This document shows, piece by piece, positions 33,367 to 41,384 of a stretch of DNA of 46,004 nt; position 1 is the first letter of the stretch, and every line of letters starts with the position of its first letter. Both the position numbers and the translations under genes were made by a program. This DNA comes from Actinoplanes cyaneus (GTDB taxonomy: Bacteria; Actinomycetota; Actinomycetes; Mycobacteriales; Micromonosporaceae). Location: NCBI RefSeq assembly GCF_016862095.1, contig NZ_BOMH01000078.1, positions 1 through 46,004 of the forward strand. Direction: 5' to 3'. The notes beneath the pieces are model-generated. The model made no database searches, was not told where the DNA came from, and saw nothing but the letters and a program-made list of their open reading frames with translations.

Positions 33367-33399
33367 ATGCGCAGGCTAGACCGGCGACGGCAGAGCCGG

Positions 33400-34716
33400 C
33401 TACAGGCGGCCGGTGGCTTTGAGCAGCAGGTACACGTCGGCGACCTTGCCGGCGAACGTGTCCGCGTCCGCGTCCACCACTGTCGCGCCGGAGCGGTCGA
33501 GCACGTCACGGACCCGGTCGCGCTCGAACAGGACCCGCTCGGCGGCCGCCGCGGTGTGCACGTCCGCCGCCGAGGGCTTCGCCGGCAGGGCGGCCATCCG
33601 GGCGACGGCGGGGTCCCGGACCCCGGCGACGATCACCTTGTGGCGGGCGGCGAGCCGCGGCAGGACGGGCAGCAGGCCCTCGATCATCGGGGCGGTGTCC
33701 AGGGCGGTGAAGATGACGACGAGGGAGCGTTTCCGGTCACGGCGCAGCAGTTCCCGGGCCAGCAGCGTGAAGTCCGTCTCGACCAGCGCGGGCTCCAGGG
33801 ACGCCATCGCGTCGATCAGCCGGGGCAGCTGCACCCGGTGGCCGCCGCCGTCGACGCGGGCCCGCACCGACCCGTCGAGCGCGATCAGGTCCACCTTGTC
33901 GTCGGCGCGCGCGGCCAGCACGGAGAGCAGCAGCGCCGCGTCGATCGAGGCGTCCAGGCGGGGCGCGTCGCCGACCCGGACCGCCGAGGTACGCCCGGTG
34001 TCGAGCACGCAGTAGACCCGCCGGTCGCGTTCCGGCCGCCAGGTGCGGACGACGACGTCGTGGTGCCGGGCGCTGGCCCGCCAGTCGATGGAGCGCACGT
34101 CGTCGCCGATCACGTACTCGCGGAGCACGTCGAACTCGGTCCCGTGCCCCCGTCCGCGGGTCACGGCGGTCCCGTCGAGCACGCGGATCCGGGCCAGTTT
34201 CTCGGGCAGGATCCGCCGGGACGGGAAGCGCGGCAGCACCCGCAGCGTCCACGCCGGCGTGACCTTCTCGTTCCAGGAGCGGCGGCGCTGCCGGTACGCG
34301 AACCCGAAGGGTCCCATCGACCGCAGGGTGACCCGCACCGCGGGCCGGTCGCCCTGCCGGGTCGGCACGAGCGTCGTCGTCACCTCGTGCGACGTGCCCG
34401 GTTCGAGCGGGAAGGAGTGGTGCGGCGAGCCGGCGCCGGCCGACGGGACCCAGCTGTCGCGCAGGCTCAGCCGTACGTGCCGATCGGAGGTGTTGGTGAC
34501 GGTCAGCGTGGTGGTGGCGGTGTTGCCGAGCCAGACCGTCCGGTCCCCGTCGCGCCGCAGTTCCAGCCTGTCGAGCGGCCCGGCGAGGAGCAGGTCGAGC
34601 AGCGCGATCAGGACGGCCACCCCGAGCACCGCGCCGGCCGCCACCCACGGCGCGGGCAGCAGCGCCGGCAGGGGCAGGCCGATCAGGAGCAGGACGGCGA
34701 AACGCCTGGTGATCAT
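33400..34716 (-). CDS. DUF58 domain membrane protein
   Basis: A 438-residue protein. Two N-terminal helices (FAVLLLIGLPLPALLPAPWV; AAGAVLGVAVLIALLDLLLA), a beta-sandwich middle, the DUF58 core GTEFDVLREYVIGDDVRSID and WRASARHHDVVVRTW at about 210-245, then a VWA-like domain (RRVYCVLDTGRTSA; LVVIFTALDT). DUF58 proteins act with MoxR ATPases, perhaps in maturation of enzymes or envelope assembly. Its ATG overlaps the MoxR stop codon (TGATG), so translation is coupled. Last gene of a five-gene leftward operon. Confidence 0.9.
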   Translation of the reverse strand: MITRRFAVLLLIGLPLPALLPAPWVAAGAVLGVAVLIALLDLLLAGPLDRLELRRDGDRTVWLGNTATTTLTVTNTSDRHVRLSLRDSWVPSAGAGSPHHSFPLEPGTSHEVTTTLVPTRQGDRPAVRVTLRSMGPFGFAYRQRRRSWNEKVTPAWTLRVLPRFPSRRILPEKLARIRVLDGTAVTRGRGHGTEFDVLREYVIGDDVRSIDWRASARHHDVVVRTWRPERDRRVYCVLDTGRTSAVRVGDAPRLDASIDAALLLSVLAARADDKVDLIALDGSVRARVDGGGHRVQLPRLIDAMASLEPALVETDFTLLARELLRRDRKRSLVVIFTALDTAPMIEGLLPVLPRLAARHKVIVAGVRDPAVARMAALPAKPSAADVHTAAAAERVLFERDRVRDVLDRSGATVVDADADTFAGKVADVYLLLKATGRL

Positions 34717-35696
34717 CAGCGCGGCGCCGGCACCGTCGTCAGGACCGTGGCCAGCACCGACTCGACGGTCACGCCGTCCAGCTCGGCGTCGGCGCGCAGC
34801 CGGACGCGGTGGCGCAGGGTCGGCAGGGTGTAACCCTTGACGTCGTCCGGGACCACGTAGTCCCGCCCGTTCAGCCAGGCGTGCGCCTTGGCGACGGCGA
34901 GCAGCGCGGTCGCGCCACGCGGTGACGCGCCGAGCTCCAGGGCGGGGGCGACGCGGGTGGCCCGGCAGATGTCCACGATGTAGGCCAGCACCGGGTCCGC
35001 GACCTGCACCCGCTGCACGGCCGCCCGCCCGGCGAGCAGGTCGGCGGCCCCGGCGACCGGGGTCACCCCGGCCGCTTTCAGGTCGCGCGGGTCGAAGCCG
35101 TTGTGGTGCGCGCGCAGCACGTTGAGCTCGGCGTCGCGCTCGGGCAGCGGGACGCTCAGCTTCAGCAGGAACCGGTCGAGCTGCGCCTCCGGCAGCGGGT
35201 ACGTCCCCTCGTACTCGATCGGGTTCTGCGTCGCCGCGACGAGGAACGGCAGCGGCAGCGGCCGGGGGGTTCCGTCGACGCTGACCTGGCGCTCCTCCAT
35301 CGCCTCGAGCAGCGCGGCCTGGGTCTTCGGCGGCGTCCGGTTGATCTCGTCGGCGAGCAGCAGGTTCGTGAAGACCGGCCCGGCCCGGAAGTTGAACGCG
35401 GCGGTCCGCGAGTCGTAGACCAGCGAGCCGGTGACGTCGCCGGGCATCAGGTCGGGGGTGAACTGGACGCGTTTGGTGTCCAGGTCCAGCGCGGTGGACA
35501 AGGCCCGGATCAGCAGCGTCTTGGCGACGCCGGGCACGCCCTCGAGGAGCACGTGGCCGCCGCAGAGCAGCGCCACCACGACACCGCCGACCACCGCGTC
35601 CTGCCCGACGACGGCCTTGCCGACCTCGGTGCGCAACCGGCCCAGGGCGAGGCGGGCCTCGTGGGCGTCGGCGTTCACGACGGCATCGGTGGTCAC
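34716..35696 (-). CDS. MoxR-family AAA+ ATPase
   Basis: A 326-residue AAA+ ATPase: Walker A LLEGVPGVAKTLL (about 50-62), VQFTPDLMPGDVTGSLVYD, Walker B NLLLADEINRTPPKTQAALL, sensor 1 VAATQNPIEYEGTYPLPEAQ with LDRF, and the C-terminal lid ASPRGATALLAVAKAHA (sensor 2 Arg). MoxR proteins are chaperone-like and work with VWA/DUF58 partners, here encoded directly downstream. The GTG at 35696 overlaps the preceding TGA by four bases (GTGA). Complete, with no missing motif. Confidence 0.93.
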   Translation of the reverse strand: MTTDAVVNADAHEARLALGRLRTEVGKAVVGQDAVVGGVVVALLCGGHVLLEGVPGVAKTLLIRALSTALDLDTKRVQFTPDLMPGDVTGSLVYDSRTAAFNFRAGPVFTNLLLADEINRTPPKTQAALLEAMEERQVSVDGTPRPLPLPFLVAATQNPIEYEGTYPLPEAQLDRFLLKLSVPLPERDAELNVLRAHHNGFDPRDLKAAGVTPVAGAADLLAGRAAVQRVQVADPVLAYIVDICRATRVAPALELGASPRGATALLAVAKAHAWLNGRDYVVPDDVKGYTLPTLRHRVRLRADAELDGVTVESVLATVLTTVPAPR

Positions 35697-36964
35697 GACT
35701 GGTCTCCTTCGAATCCGGTGATCTCGCGTACCAGGTTCTGTACGGCGTTGGCGGCCGAGACCAGCTCGGCGTCGTTCTCGGGGAGGAAATCGGCGAGGAT
35801 CTCCTGTACGTCGGCCACCTCGTAGCCGGCGGCCTCGGCGATGTCGGCGATCGTCGCACCGGGTGGCAGGCCGAGGTGCGCGACGAGCCGGCGCTGCGCC
35901 GCGGCCCGCAGGATGCCGAGCGACTCGTCGCGGGCGTGCGCGCGCTGGTAGAGGCGGGCGTGCCCGAGCATCGTCTCGTTCGACGGGACGCGGGACGGCA
36001 GCGGCTCGGCGACCGGCGTCCCGAGCCGGCGGGCGGCCGCGATCGCCACCGCGAGCAGCGCGATCGCGAGCAGGGCGACGGACGCCCAGACGGCCGGCGG
36101 GAACGCCTCGGCGAGCGGGTCCGGCTCGCTCTGCGACTGCGGCTGCTCGCCGCGCGCCGGGTCGTCCCGCGGCTGCCCGGTGGACGACTCCCGCGGCTCC
36201 CGGGTCGGCCGGGTGGTGCGCGGCTCGGCCGTCTCGGTCGTCGGCGACGGGCTGACCTGCGGTTGCACCTCCCGGTGGTGCACGTCGAGCCAGACCACCC
36301 GCGGGTTCTGCGAGAGCAGGCCGACGGCGAGGGCGCGGTTGCCGTGCTCGGTGATCCGGTCGTTGCGGAACGGATCCGGGGCGCCGACCATCGTGACCGT
36401 CGACCCGCCCCACCCGAGGCTCAGCACGGCGCCGTCGTAGCAGGTGGCAGCACCGGACGTGCCGTACCACCGGCCGCCCACCGCGGCGGTGCCGGCGGCG
36501 TGCGCGATCGGATCCGTGCAGGCCGGCGCGACGAGGCCGGTGGCCCAGCGTTCCCGGGTGACCTCGACCGGCCAATTGGTCCGGGCGATCGCCGACGGGT
36601 CCGGGCCGACCACGACGATGCGGGTGCCGGCGGGCAGCGCCCCGGGCGCGGTCAGCTGATCCAGATCGGCCAGCTCGGGGGTGGTGACCAGCAGCGTCGC
36701 GGCCCCGCCCCGCATCGCCGACAGCGCCGTTTCCGACGACGTCTCCCGGATCACCGTCACGCCGCGCTCGCGGAGTTCGCCGGCCAGCACGGCCGAGCCG
36801 ATGCCGTCCTGGCTGACCGGGGACAGGTAGGCGGCGTCGTCCTGGTCGGGCCGCTCGATCGCGTGCACGACCAGGGTGCCGGTGATCACGGCGAACAGCA
36901 CGGCGAACGGGATCGCCACCCGCAGCCACCTGCGGCTGCGCCTGACCTTCACAGCGGTGGTCAC
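35693..36964 (-). CDS. DUF4350 domain membrane protein
   Basis: A 423-residue protein. One N-terminal helix (VAIPFAVLFAVITGTLVVHA), an exterior DUF4350 domain (DAAYLSPVSQDGIGSAVLAG, TLLVTTPELADL, LSLGWGGSTVTMVGAPDPF), a 60-residue Pro/Thr/Arg/Glu-rich linker, a second helix (VWASVALLAIALLAVAIAAA) and a cytoplasmic helical end. The family is fixed in actinobacterial MoxR/DUF58 operons; its biochemical role is unknown. GTG start overlaps the DUF4129 stop (GTGA), and its own stop overlaps the MoxR start. Confidence 0.87.
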   Translation of the reverse strand: MTTAVKVRRSRRWLRVAIPFAVLFAVITGTLVVHAIERPDQDDAAYLSPVSQDGIGSAVLAGELRERGVTVIRETSSETALSAMRGGAATLLVTTPELADLDQLTAPGALPAGTRIVVVGPDPSAIARTNWPVEVTRERWATGLVAPACTDPIAHAAGTAAVGGRWYGTSGAATCYDGAVLSLGWGGSTVTMVGAPDPFRNDRITEHGNRALAVGLLSQNPRVVWLDVHHREVQPQVSPSPTTETAEPRTTRPTREPRESSTGQPRDDPARGEQPQSQSEPDPLAEAFPPAVWASVALLAIALLAVAIAAARRLGTPVAEPLPSRVPSNETMLGHARLYQRAHARDESLGILRAAAQRRLVAHLGLPPGATIADIAEAAGYEVADVQEILADFLPENDAELVSAANAVQNLVREITGFEGDQS

Positions 36965-37599
36965 TCCACTCCTCCCGGCGGCCCGGTGAGCGAGCTGCGG
37001 ACCTCGGCGGTGAGCGTGCGCATGCGGGCGTCGTGCCCGGGGGACGCCTCCCGCCGGCCGTACCAGATCTCGGAGAAGATCGCGGTCGCGCCGTCCAGCG
37101 GGGCGCCGACGACGGGGCGCCGGGCCGCGGCGTCAGCGGTGAGCTCCAGCGCGGTGGTGCCCGGCTCGGGCTTGATCACCCCGGCCCGGGTCAGATCAGA
37201 AACGGTCTCGCGCAGTCGCTCCCGGATCGCCTCGGCGAAGCGCCCCTCCGCCGCGAGACGGTCCGCGAGGGACAGGCCGTTCCCGCTGGGCGGCGGCTCC
37301 ACGGCGTCGGGCTCCACCGCTTCCGGCACCGGCTGTGCCTTCGGCCTGGGCTTCGCTTTGGGCTTGCGGCGCCATCGGGGCAGGCGCCAGCTCAGCCGTA
37401 CGCGGGGAAACCGCCACCGGGGCAGCCGCAGGCGCGGCAGCGTGAACCGCAGCCGGGGCATCCGTCGTGGCACCCACGCCGGATACCAGTACCAGAGGGC
37501 CGCGACAAGGCCGGTCAGCGCGAGCAGGATCAGGAGGGTGAGCTGTGGCGACAGCCGGTCGAACAGCCACGCCACGAGCCCGTCGTAGAACCGCGTCAC
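36961..37599 (-). CDS. DUF4129 domain membrane protein
   Basis: A 212-residue protein. A single helix (LTLLILLALTGLVAALWYWY) is followed by a very basic Pro/Arg/Trp stretch at about 45-85 built from LPR-x-R-like repeats (LPRLRLPRWRFPRVRL), then the DUF4129 domain (SLADRLAAEGRFAEAIRERL, LRETVSDLTRAGVIKPEPGT, ALELTADAA, IFSEIWYG). DUF4129 is found in MoxR operons and next to transglutaminase-like proteins. GTG start overlaps the stop of the upstream gene. The basic juxtamembrane repeat probably lies along the inner membrane face. Confidence 0.85.
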   Translation of the reverse strand: MTRFYDGLVAWLFDRLSPQLTLLILLALTGLVAALWYWYPAWVPRRMPRLRFTLPRLRLPRWRFPRVRLSWRLPRWRRKPKAKPRPKAQPVPEAVEPDAVEPPPSGNGLSLADRLAAEGRFAEAIRERLRETVSDLTRAGVIKPEPGTTALELTADAAARRPVVGAPLDGATAIFSEIWYGRREASPGHDARMRTLTAEVRSSLTGPPGGVE

Positions 37600-38471
37600 G
37601 TCGCCACCAGCGTCTCCGACTCGTCCTCGCCGCGGGCCCGGCTGCGGTTCAGCGCAATGTCCAGGCCCTCGGTCCGGATCCGCGCCTCGACCAGCAGCAC
37701 CGCGTCCAGGCAGGCCAGCGCCGCGTAGGCGACAGTGTTCGCCACGCCCCAGGCGATCGGGACCGCCCGGTCCAGCCAGCTCGCGCCGAGGAAGTTGTAG
37801 GCGAGCAGGTCACCGACCGCGATCCAGCCGAGCCCGAGCGCCCCACGGATCCCCAGCCAGGTCAGATAGCCCACGATCCGGACCCGGCCGACCCGCAGCC
37901 CGCCCCGCGCCGACAACCGCACCGACCGGCCCAGCGCGACGACCGGGTTGCCCGGCCGGTCCAGCGTCAGGACCGGCGTGACCAGCCCGGTCAGCGCGTA
38001 GAGCAGGACCACGCCGACCAGCCCGAAGTAGGCGGCCGGCCAGGCCACCGCGGCCAGCAGAAGAGCCAACAACAAGGCCCAGACCACGCGCGTACGCCGG
38101 AGGACCGTTCCGTGCGAGGCGGGCCGCCCGAGCAGCGCCGGCCCGGCCGCCGCCCCGGTGAACGCCCCGAGCAGCGTGATGATCCCGACCTCGATCGCCA
38201 GCCCGGTCGCCAGGATCTGCCACCACACGCCGAAGTTGAAGTGGTCGGGGAGGTAGAACGGTGGCTCCAGCCCGGGAGCGGCCGCCCGCATCCGGGTGAC
38301 CAGCACCTGCTCGCCCGCCGCCAGCACCGCCGCGACGGCCAGCAGCGGCAGCGCACGCTGCCGCAGCAGCGCCACCGCACCGTCCAGCGACTCCCCCGCG
38401 GTCGTCGCCCGCAACGGCAGGATCGCCGTTCGCCGGCGCGATCCCGCCGCCTCTCCCCGCATGGCGGGCAT
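37596..38471 (-). CDS. multi-pass membrane protein, first gene of the MoxR/DUF58 operon
   Basis: A 291-residue protein with about six hydrophobic segments (LLAVAAVLAAGEQVLV; ILATGLAIEVGIITLLGAFT; VVWALLLALLLAAVAWPAAY; FGLVGVVLLYALTGLVTPVL; YLTWLGIRGALGLGWIAVGD; IAWGVANTVAYAALACLDAV). It resembles the GPDPase-membrane-domain-like proteins usually found here but I cannot name the family firmly. The motif TLDRPGNPVVALGRSVRLSA is a typical cytoplasmic loop of that group. Start ATG 38471 or 38462. Its stop overlaps the DUF4129 start, making one coupled operon of five genes. Confidence 0.8.
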   Translation of the reverse strand: MPAMRGEAAGSRRRTAILPLRATTAGESLDGAVALLRQRALPLLAVAAVLAAGEQVLVTRMRAAAPGLEPPFYLPDHFNFGVWWQILATGLAIEVGIITLLGAFTGAAAGPALLGRPASHGTVLRRTRVVWALLLALLLAAVAWPAAYFGLVGVVLLYALTGLVTPVLTLDRPGNPVVALGRSVRLSARGGLRVGRVRIVGYLTWLGIRGALGLGWIAVGDLLAYNFLGASWLDRAVPIAWGVANTVAYAALACLDAVLLVEARIRTEGLDIALNRSRARGEDESETLVAT

Positions 38472-38579
38472 CCTAGAAGACGGGTACGACGGCTTCGATC
38501 GAGACCCATGCCGACCTCGAAGAACCGGCAGCGGTATGGGACCGCCTCCGCCGGCCGCGGCGACGATGCCGTGACCGGT

Positions 38580-39170
38580 TCAGCCGAGGTGCTGGTAGAC
38601 GATCTGCCAGTTCCCGGTGATCACCTTCAGGAGCATGGACAGGCGCCGGGGGCCGCCGCCGGCGGTCACCCCGGCCGAGCACAGCGCCTCCCAGCGGCCG
38701 GTCCCGATCAGCCACTGCGGGCCGGCGATCGAGCGCCGCGTGTCGTCGCCGAGCTCCGCGACGCGGCGGCCGTCCGCCCAGCACACGGCGTCCGCCGCGA
38801 CCAGGCCGCCGACGCCGTCGCGGTACGCGTCGAGGAACGAGCTCAGCTCGCGGGCCGTCTCCTCACCCGCGTCGATGGTGATCGGCTCACCCCGGGAGAT
38901 CGGCCGCAGCGCGACGTCGCAGCCCCGGTCGAAGTCCTGATAACAGGACGGCTCGTCGGCGTGGTTCACGAACCGGGCCGGCGACGGATAGAGGAACCGG
39001 CGCCCGCCGTAACTGTGCACGAACAGCTCCTCCCCGGCCGGCAGCGCCCGGTATTCCGCCTCGTCCAGAGGCCGCAGCCGGTAACCGAGCACGACCTCGC
39101 CGGCCTCGAAGTCCCGTGCCGCGTACACACCTCGGCCCGCGAGCGAGCCGACCCCGATCAGCACATCCAC
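38580..39170 (-). CDS. SET domain protein with C-terminal NTF2-like domain
   Basis: A 196-residue protein. Residues 5-105 match a SET lysine-methyltransferase core: GVGSLAGRGVYAARDFEAGE, then ARFVNHADEPSCYQ (the NH of the S-adenosylmethionine site) and ISRGEPITIDAGEE, where the usual Tyr of the GEELxxDY motif is missing. The remainder (ELSSFLDAYRDGVGGLVAAD ... LLKVITGNWQIVYQHLG) looks like a SnoaL/NTF2-like module. Post-SET cysteines are absent. The enzyme may methylate a protein lysine, but the lost Tyr makes activity uncertain. GTG at 39170 gives the natural start of the SET fold. Confidence 0.65.
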   Translation of the reverse strand: MDVLIGVGSLAGRGVYAARDFEAGEVVLGYRLRPLDEAEYRALPAGEELFVHSYGGRRFLYPSPARFVNHADEPSCYQDFDRGCDVALRPISRGEPITIDAGEETARELSSFLDAYRDGVGGLVAADAVCWADGRRVAELGDDTRRSIAGPQWLIGTGRWEALCSAGVTAGGGPRRLSMLLKVITGNWQIVYQHLG

Positions 39171-39287
39171 ACGGAAGAATCTAGGTGGTCCGGCGCGGGC
39201 GCGGGCGCACGTCGGTCCGCGGCCACCCACGATCGTGAATCAGGGGCGCACCGGTCCACTGCGGCCGGTCCGCCGGCGGCGGCGTGA

Positions 39288-39530
39288 CCGATAGGCTGCG
39301 CCGACGCCGAGGACTTCCTGCGCCTGGCCGCCCACGACGCCCCCAGCGACCTGTGGGTGGTCGGCGACGACCGCACAACCGACATCCTGATGGCGTGCGA
39401 GGCCGACGTCACGTCGGGCCAGGTCCGCACCGGCAAGTACGCCGACCAGTGCAATTGCGACGACCTGCCGGCGCCCACCCACGTCATCGACTCGGTCGCC
39501 GACCTCCCGGCCCTCCTCGCCGCCTCCTGA
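39288..39530 (+). pseudogene. C-terminal remnant of a HAD-family hydrolase
   Basis: After a TGA at 39285 the frame reads about 80 residues with no usable start: DAEDFLRLAAHDAPSDLWVV, then GDDRTTDILMACEADV (HAD motif IV, the G-D-D-x-x-x-D metal site), SGQVRTGKYADQ and HVIDSVADLPALLAAS. This is the last third of a HAD phosphatase; motifs I-III are gone. It adjoins the toxin-antitoxin module, whose arrival may have broken it. Confidence 0.65.
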
Positions 39531-39594
39531 CCTTTCCCGCGACACCCGTACGAGGTCAGTGGCCCGGACGACCCCGGAAGAGGTATCGTGGTGT

Positions 39595-39612
39595 GATAAC
39601 AGTTTCGTTATC
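39595..39612. promoter_or_regulatory. palindromic operator of the toxin-antitoxin pair
   Basis: GATAAC-AGTTTC-GTTATC is a perfect inverted repeat (6-base arms, 6-base spacer) 8 bases before the toxin start codon, in an AT-richer patch. It fits an autoregulatory operator bound by the HTH antitoxin, alone or with the toxin. Confidence 0.65.
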
Positions 39613-39620
39613 GTCGCCGC

Positions 39621-39953
39621 ATGCCATGGAGGGTCGTCCTACATCCGGAAGCCGAGCTCGAACTCGCCAAACTTCCCGGCGCCGGGGCCGCCGCGATGCT
39701 GCACGCGGCTGAGAAGCTGACGGCCCTCGGACCCACTCTGCAGTTCCCGCACGCCAGCAACGTCAACGGGGCCGGGAAACTCCGCGAGCTGCGCCCTCGT
39801 GCCGGCAACAGCCCGTGGCGGCGTCTGTACCGACGCGTCCGGGACGTCTTCGTGATCGCCGCCATCGCCCCGGAAGCGACATGCGACCACCGCGGATTCG
39901 CGCGGGCCGCCCGGGCGGCAGAACAGCGGCTGGAAGAACTGCAGGAGGATTGA
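39621..39953 (+). CDS. HigB/RelE-like toxin (phage Gp49-like, DUF891)
   Basis: A 110-residue basic protein: MPWRVVLHPEAELELAKLPG, LQFPHASNVNGAGKLRELRP, WRRLYRRVRDVFVIAAIAPE and an Arg/Glu-rich helix at the end. This order (helix, L-RELR strand, RxxYR strand) is that of HigB/Gp49-like toxins, which cut mRNA on the ribosome. It comes first, followed after one base by an HTH antitoxin, the inverted gene order typical of the HigBA group. No long leader; the operator is just upstream. Confidence 0.82.
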   Translation: MPWRVVLHPEAELELAKLPGAGAAAMLHAAEKLTALGPTLQFPHASNVNGAGKLRELRPRAGNSPWRRLYRRVRDVFVIAAIAPEATCDHRGFARAARAAEQRLEELQED

Positions 39954-39954
39954 C

Positions 39955-40272
39955 ATGGAGCTGTCCGACCTCAAACCGGTCGACGAGGTGATCGAGGAGC
40001 GCCGGGAGAACGACGCGGAGTTCCGCGACGCGTGGGACCGCACTGCCTTCGCCCGCGAGGTCGCCCTCGCCGTCGTGAAGTACCGGACCGAGCGTGGCCT
40101 CTCCCAGCGGAAACTGGCCGAGCTGACCGGCCTTCAGCAGCCGGCGATCGCCCGGCTGGAGAAGGGTGAGGAGACACCCGGGCTGGCGACCCTCGCCCGG
40201 CTCACCCGGGCGACCGGCCTGACCTTCCGGGTCGACATCGCGAACGGGTCGGCCGGGCTGGTCGCGGTCTGA
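39955..40272 (+). CDS. HigA-like XRE-family antitoxin
   Basis: A 105-residue protein. Residues 1-40 are an acidic toxin-binding segment (MELSDLKPVDEVIEERREND); the HTH follows (ALAVVKYRTERGLSQRKLAE, LTGLQQPAIARLEKGEETPG, LATLARLTRATGLTFRVDI). GCAGGAGGA upstream of the ATG overlaps the end of the toxin gene, so the two are coupled. It should neutralise the toxin and repress the operon at the palindrome before it. Confidence 0.88.
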   Translation: MELSDLKPVDEVIEERRENDAEFRDAWDRTAFAREVALAVVKYRTERGLSQRKLAELTGLQQPAIARLEKGEETPGLATLARLTRATGLTFRVDIANGSAGLVAV

Positions 40273-40277
40273 ACCGA

Positions 40278-40682
40278 TCAGTCCGGGAGGGCGGCCGTGA
40301 GGTCGACCTCGACGAGCTGGCCGCGGTAGCCCAGGGACGCGACCCCGACCAGCGTGCTGGCGGTGGTGAACGCCGCCGCCAGCGGGGACGCGTTCAGCTG
40401 GGCCCAGACCGAGGACAGGACCGCGGCCTCCGGGCTGACCACGTAGATGACCGAGCGGACCACCCGGTCCGGCGTGGCACCGGCCGCGGCGAGGACCGCC
40501 AGGCAGTTCGCGATCACCTGAGCGGTCTGCGCCGCGTAATCGCCCGGCTCGCCGACGACCTTCCCGGCCAGGTCGAGCGGGCACTGGCCGGCCAGGTGCG
40601 CGAGCCGCCCGGCGCTGGTGATCGTCACGTGGCTGTACCCGGCCGTCTCGTGGACCGTGCCGGGGCTGAACTTGGTGATCAT
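40278..40682 (-). CDS. RidA/YjgF-family protein
   Basis: A 134-residue trimeric-fold protein: VTITSAGRLAHLAGQCPLDL, DYAAQTAQVIANCLAVLAAA, and PDRVVRSVIYVVSP. The end reads VASLGYRGQLVEVDLTAALP; true RidA enamine deaminases have Arg in the VARL-like position, here Ser, so it is probably one of the Rid subfamilies without deaminase activity. The ATG overlaps the stop of the DUF402 gene (ATGA), so the two are co-translated. Convergent with the antitoxin gene, 5 bases apart. Confidence 0.85.
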   Translation of the reverse strand: MITKFSPGTVHETAGYSHVTITSAGRLAHLAGQCPLDLAGKVVGEPGDYAAQTAQVIANCLAVLAAAGATPDRVVRSVIYVVSPEAAVLSSVWAQLNASPLAAAFTTASTLVGVASLGYRGQLVEVDLTAALPD

Positions 40683-41293
40683 CGGTCGAGGGCTCCCGGT
40701 TCGAATCGTGGCAGCGGCCAGCCCGGGTCGGGGCGGAAGCCGGTGTGCGTAACGTCGAACGGGAACTCGCCGCTGTCGATCAGTTTTGTCAGCCGGTCCG
40801 CCTCGTCCTGGATCGCCGCGGCCGCCGCCCGGTCGAAGTAGAGCGGGTGCCCCACGAACTCGGCGAACTCGTCGGTGTCCTTCCATTCCCACTGCCGGTC
40901 GGGGGTCGCCACGATGTCGAGCACCAGGTCGGTCGTCTCCACGCCGTCGTCCTGCCGGAGGTAGGGCTTCTCCAGGTTGACGTACCACCCGGTGAACTCA
41001 CCGCCGGAGAAGAACCACCACACGGAGTACCCGGCGCCGGGCGGCATCAGGATCAGCACGCTGTTCCCCTGCCACGCGTGCAGTTCGAGCTTCGGGTCCT
41101 GCATCCGGTCCGGGCTGACCTCGCGCGTGCTCCTGCCGTCCACGTCGATCAGTCGCGCGAACTCCCCGCCCTCGGGCGCCCACAGCAACAGCCCCGCGTC
41201 GTCGTCCTGGATCACCCGCATCGGCTGCGCCCACGTCCGCCACGGCCCGCGCCGATACCGCCGCACGACGGTCTGCCCCGCCTCGAATCGCAT
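40679..41293 (-). CDS. DUF402 family protein, probable nucleotide phosphatase
   Basis: A 204-residue protein. N-terminal beta-barrel (MRFEAGQTVVRRYRRGPWRT), then the DUF402 core FTGWYVNLEKPYLRQDDGVE, TTDLVLDIVATPDRQWEWKD and TDEFAEFVGHPLYFDRAA, with the Asp/Glu cluster that binds metal in the characterised nucleoside tri-/diphosphatase members. Substrate here not known. It overlaps the RidA-like gene by 4 bases, implying a shared function. ATG start. Confidence 0.85.
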   Translation of the reverse strand: MRFEAGQTVVRRYRRGPWRTWAQPMRVIQDDDAGLLLWAPEGGEFARLIDVDGRSTREVSPDRMQDPKLELHAWQGNSVLILMPPGAGYSVWWFFSGGEFTGWYVNLEKPYLRQDDGVETTDLVLDIVATPDRQWEWKDTDEFAEFVGHPLYFDRAAAAAIQDEADRLTKLIDSGEFPFDVTHTGFRPDPGWPLPRFEPGALDR

Positions 41294-41384
41294 CGCGGCA
41301 GACTATCGCGTACGTCGTGAGCCGCCCCCGTCACGTGAATCTGCGCCAGCTCGTCGCCCTGCAGACCCCGGAGGCCTGACGCGG

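Noticed and set aside
32743..34833. 696-residue open frame on the plus strand opposite the DUF58 and GNAT genes
   Set aside because: It is an Arg/Gly/Asp-rich shadow of two well-supported minus-strand genes; it has no domain and spans both gene borders.
37545..39287. 580-residue plus-strand frame over the membrane-protein and SET genes
   Set aside because: Antisense to two supported genes and without any recognisable domain.
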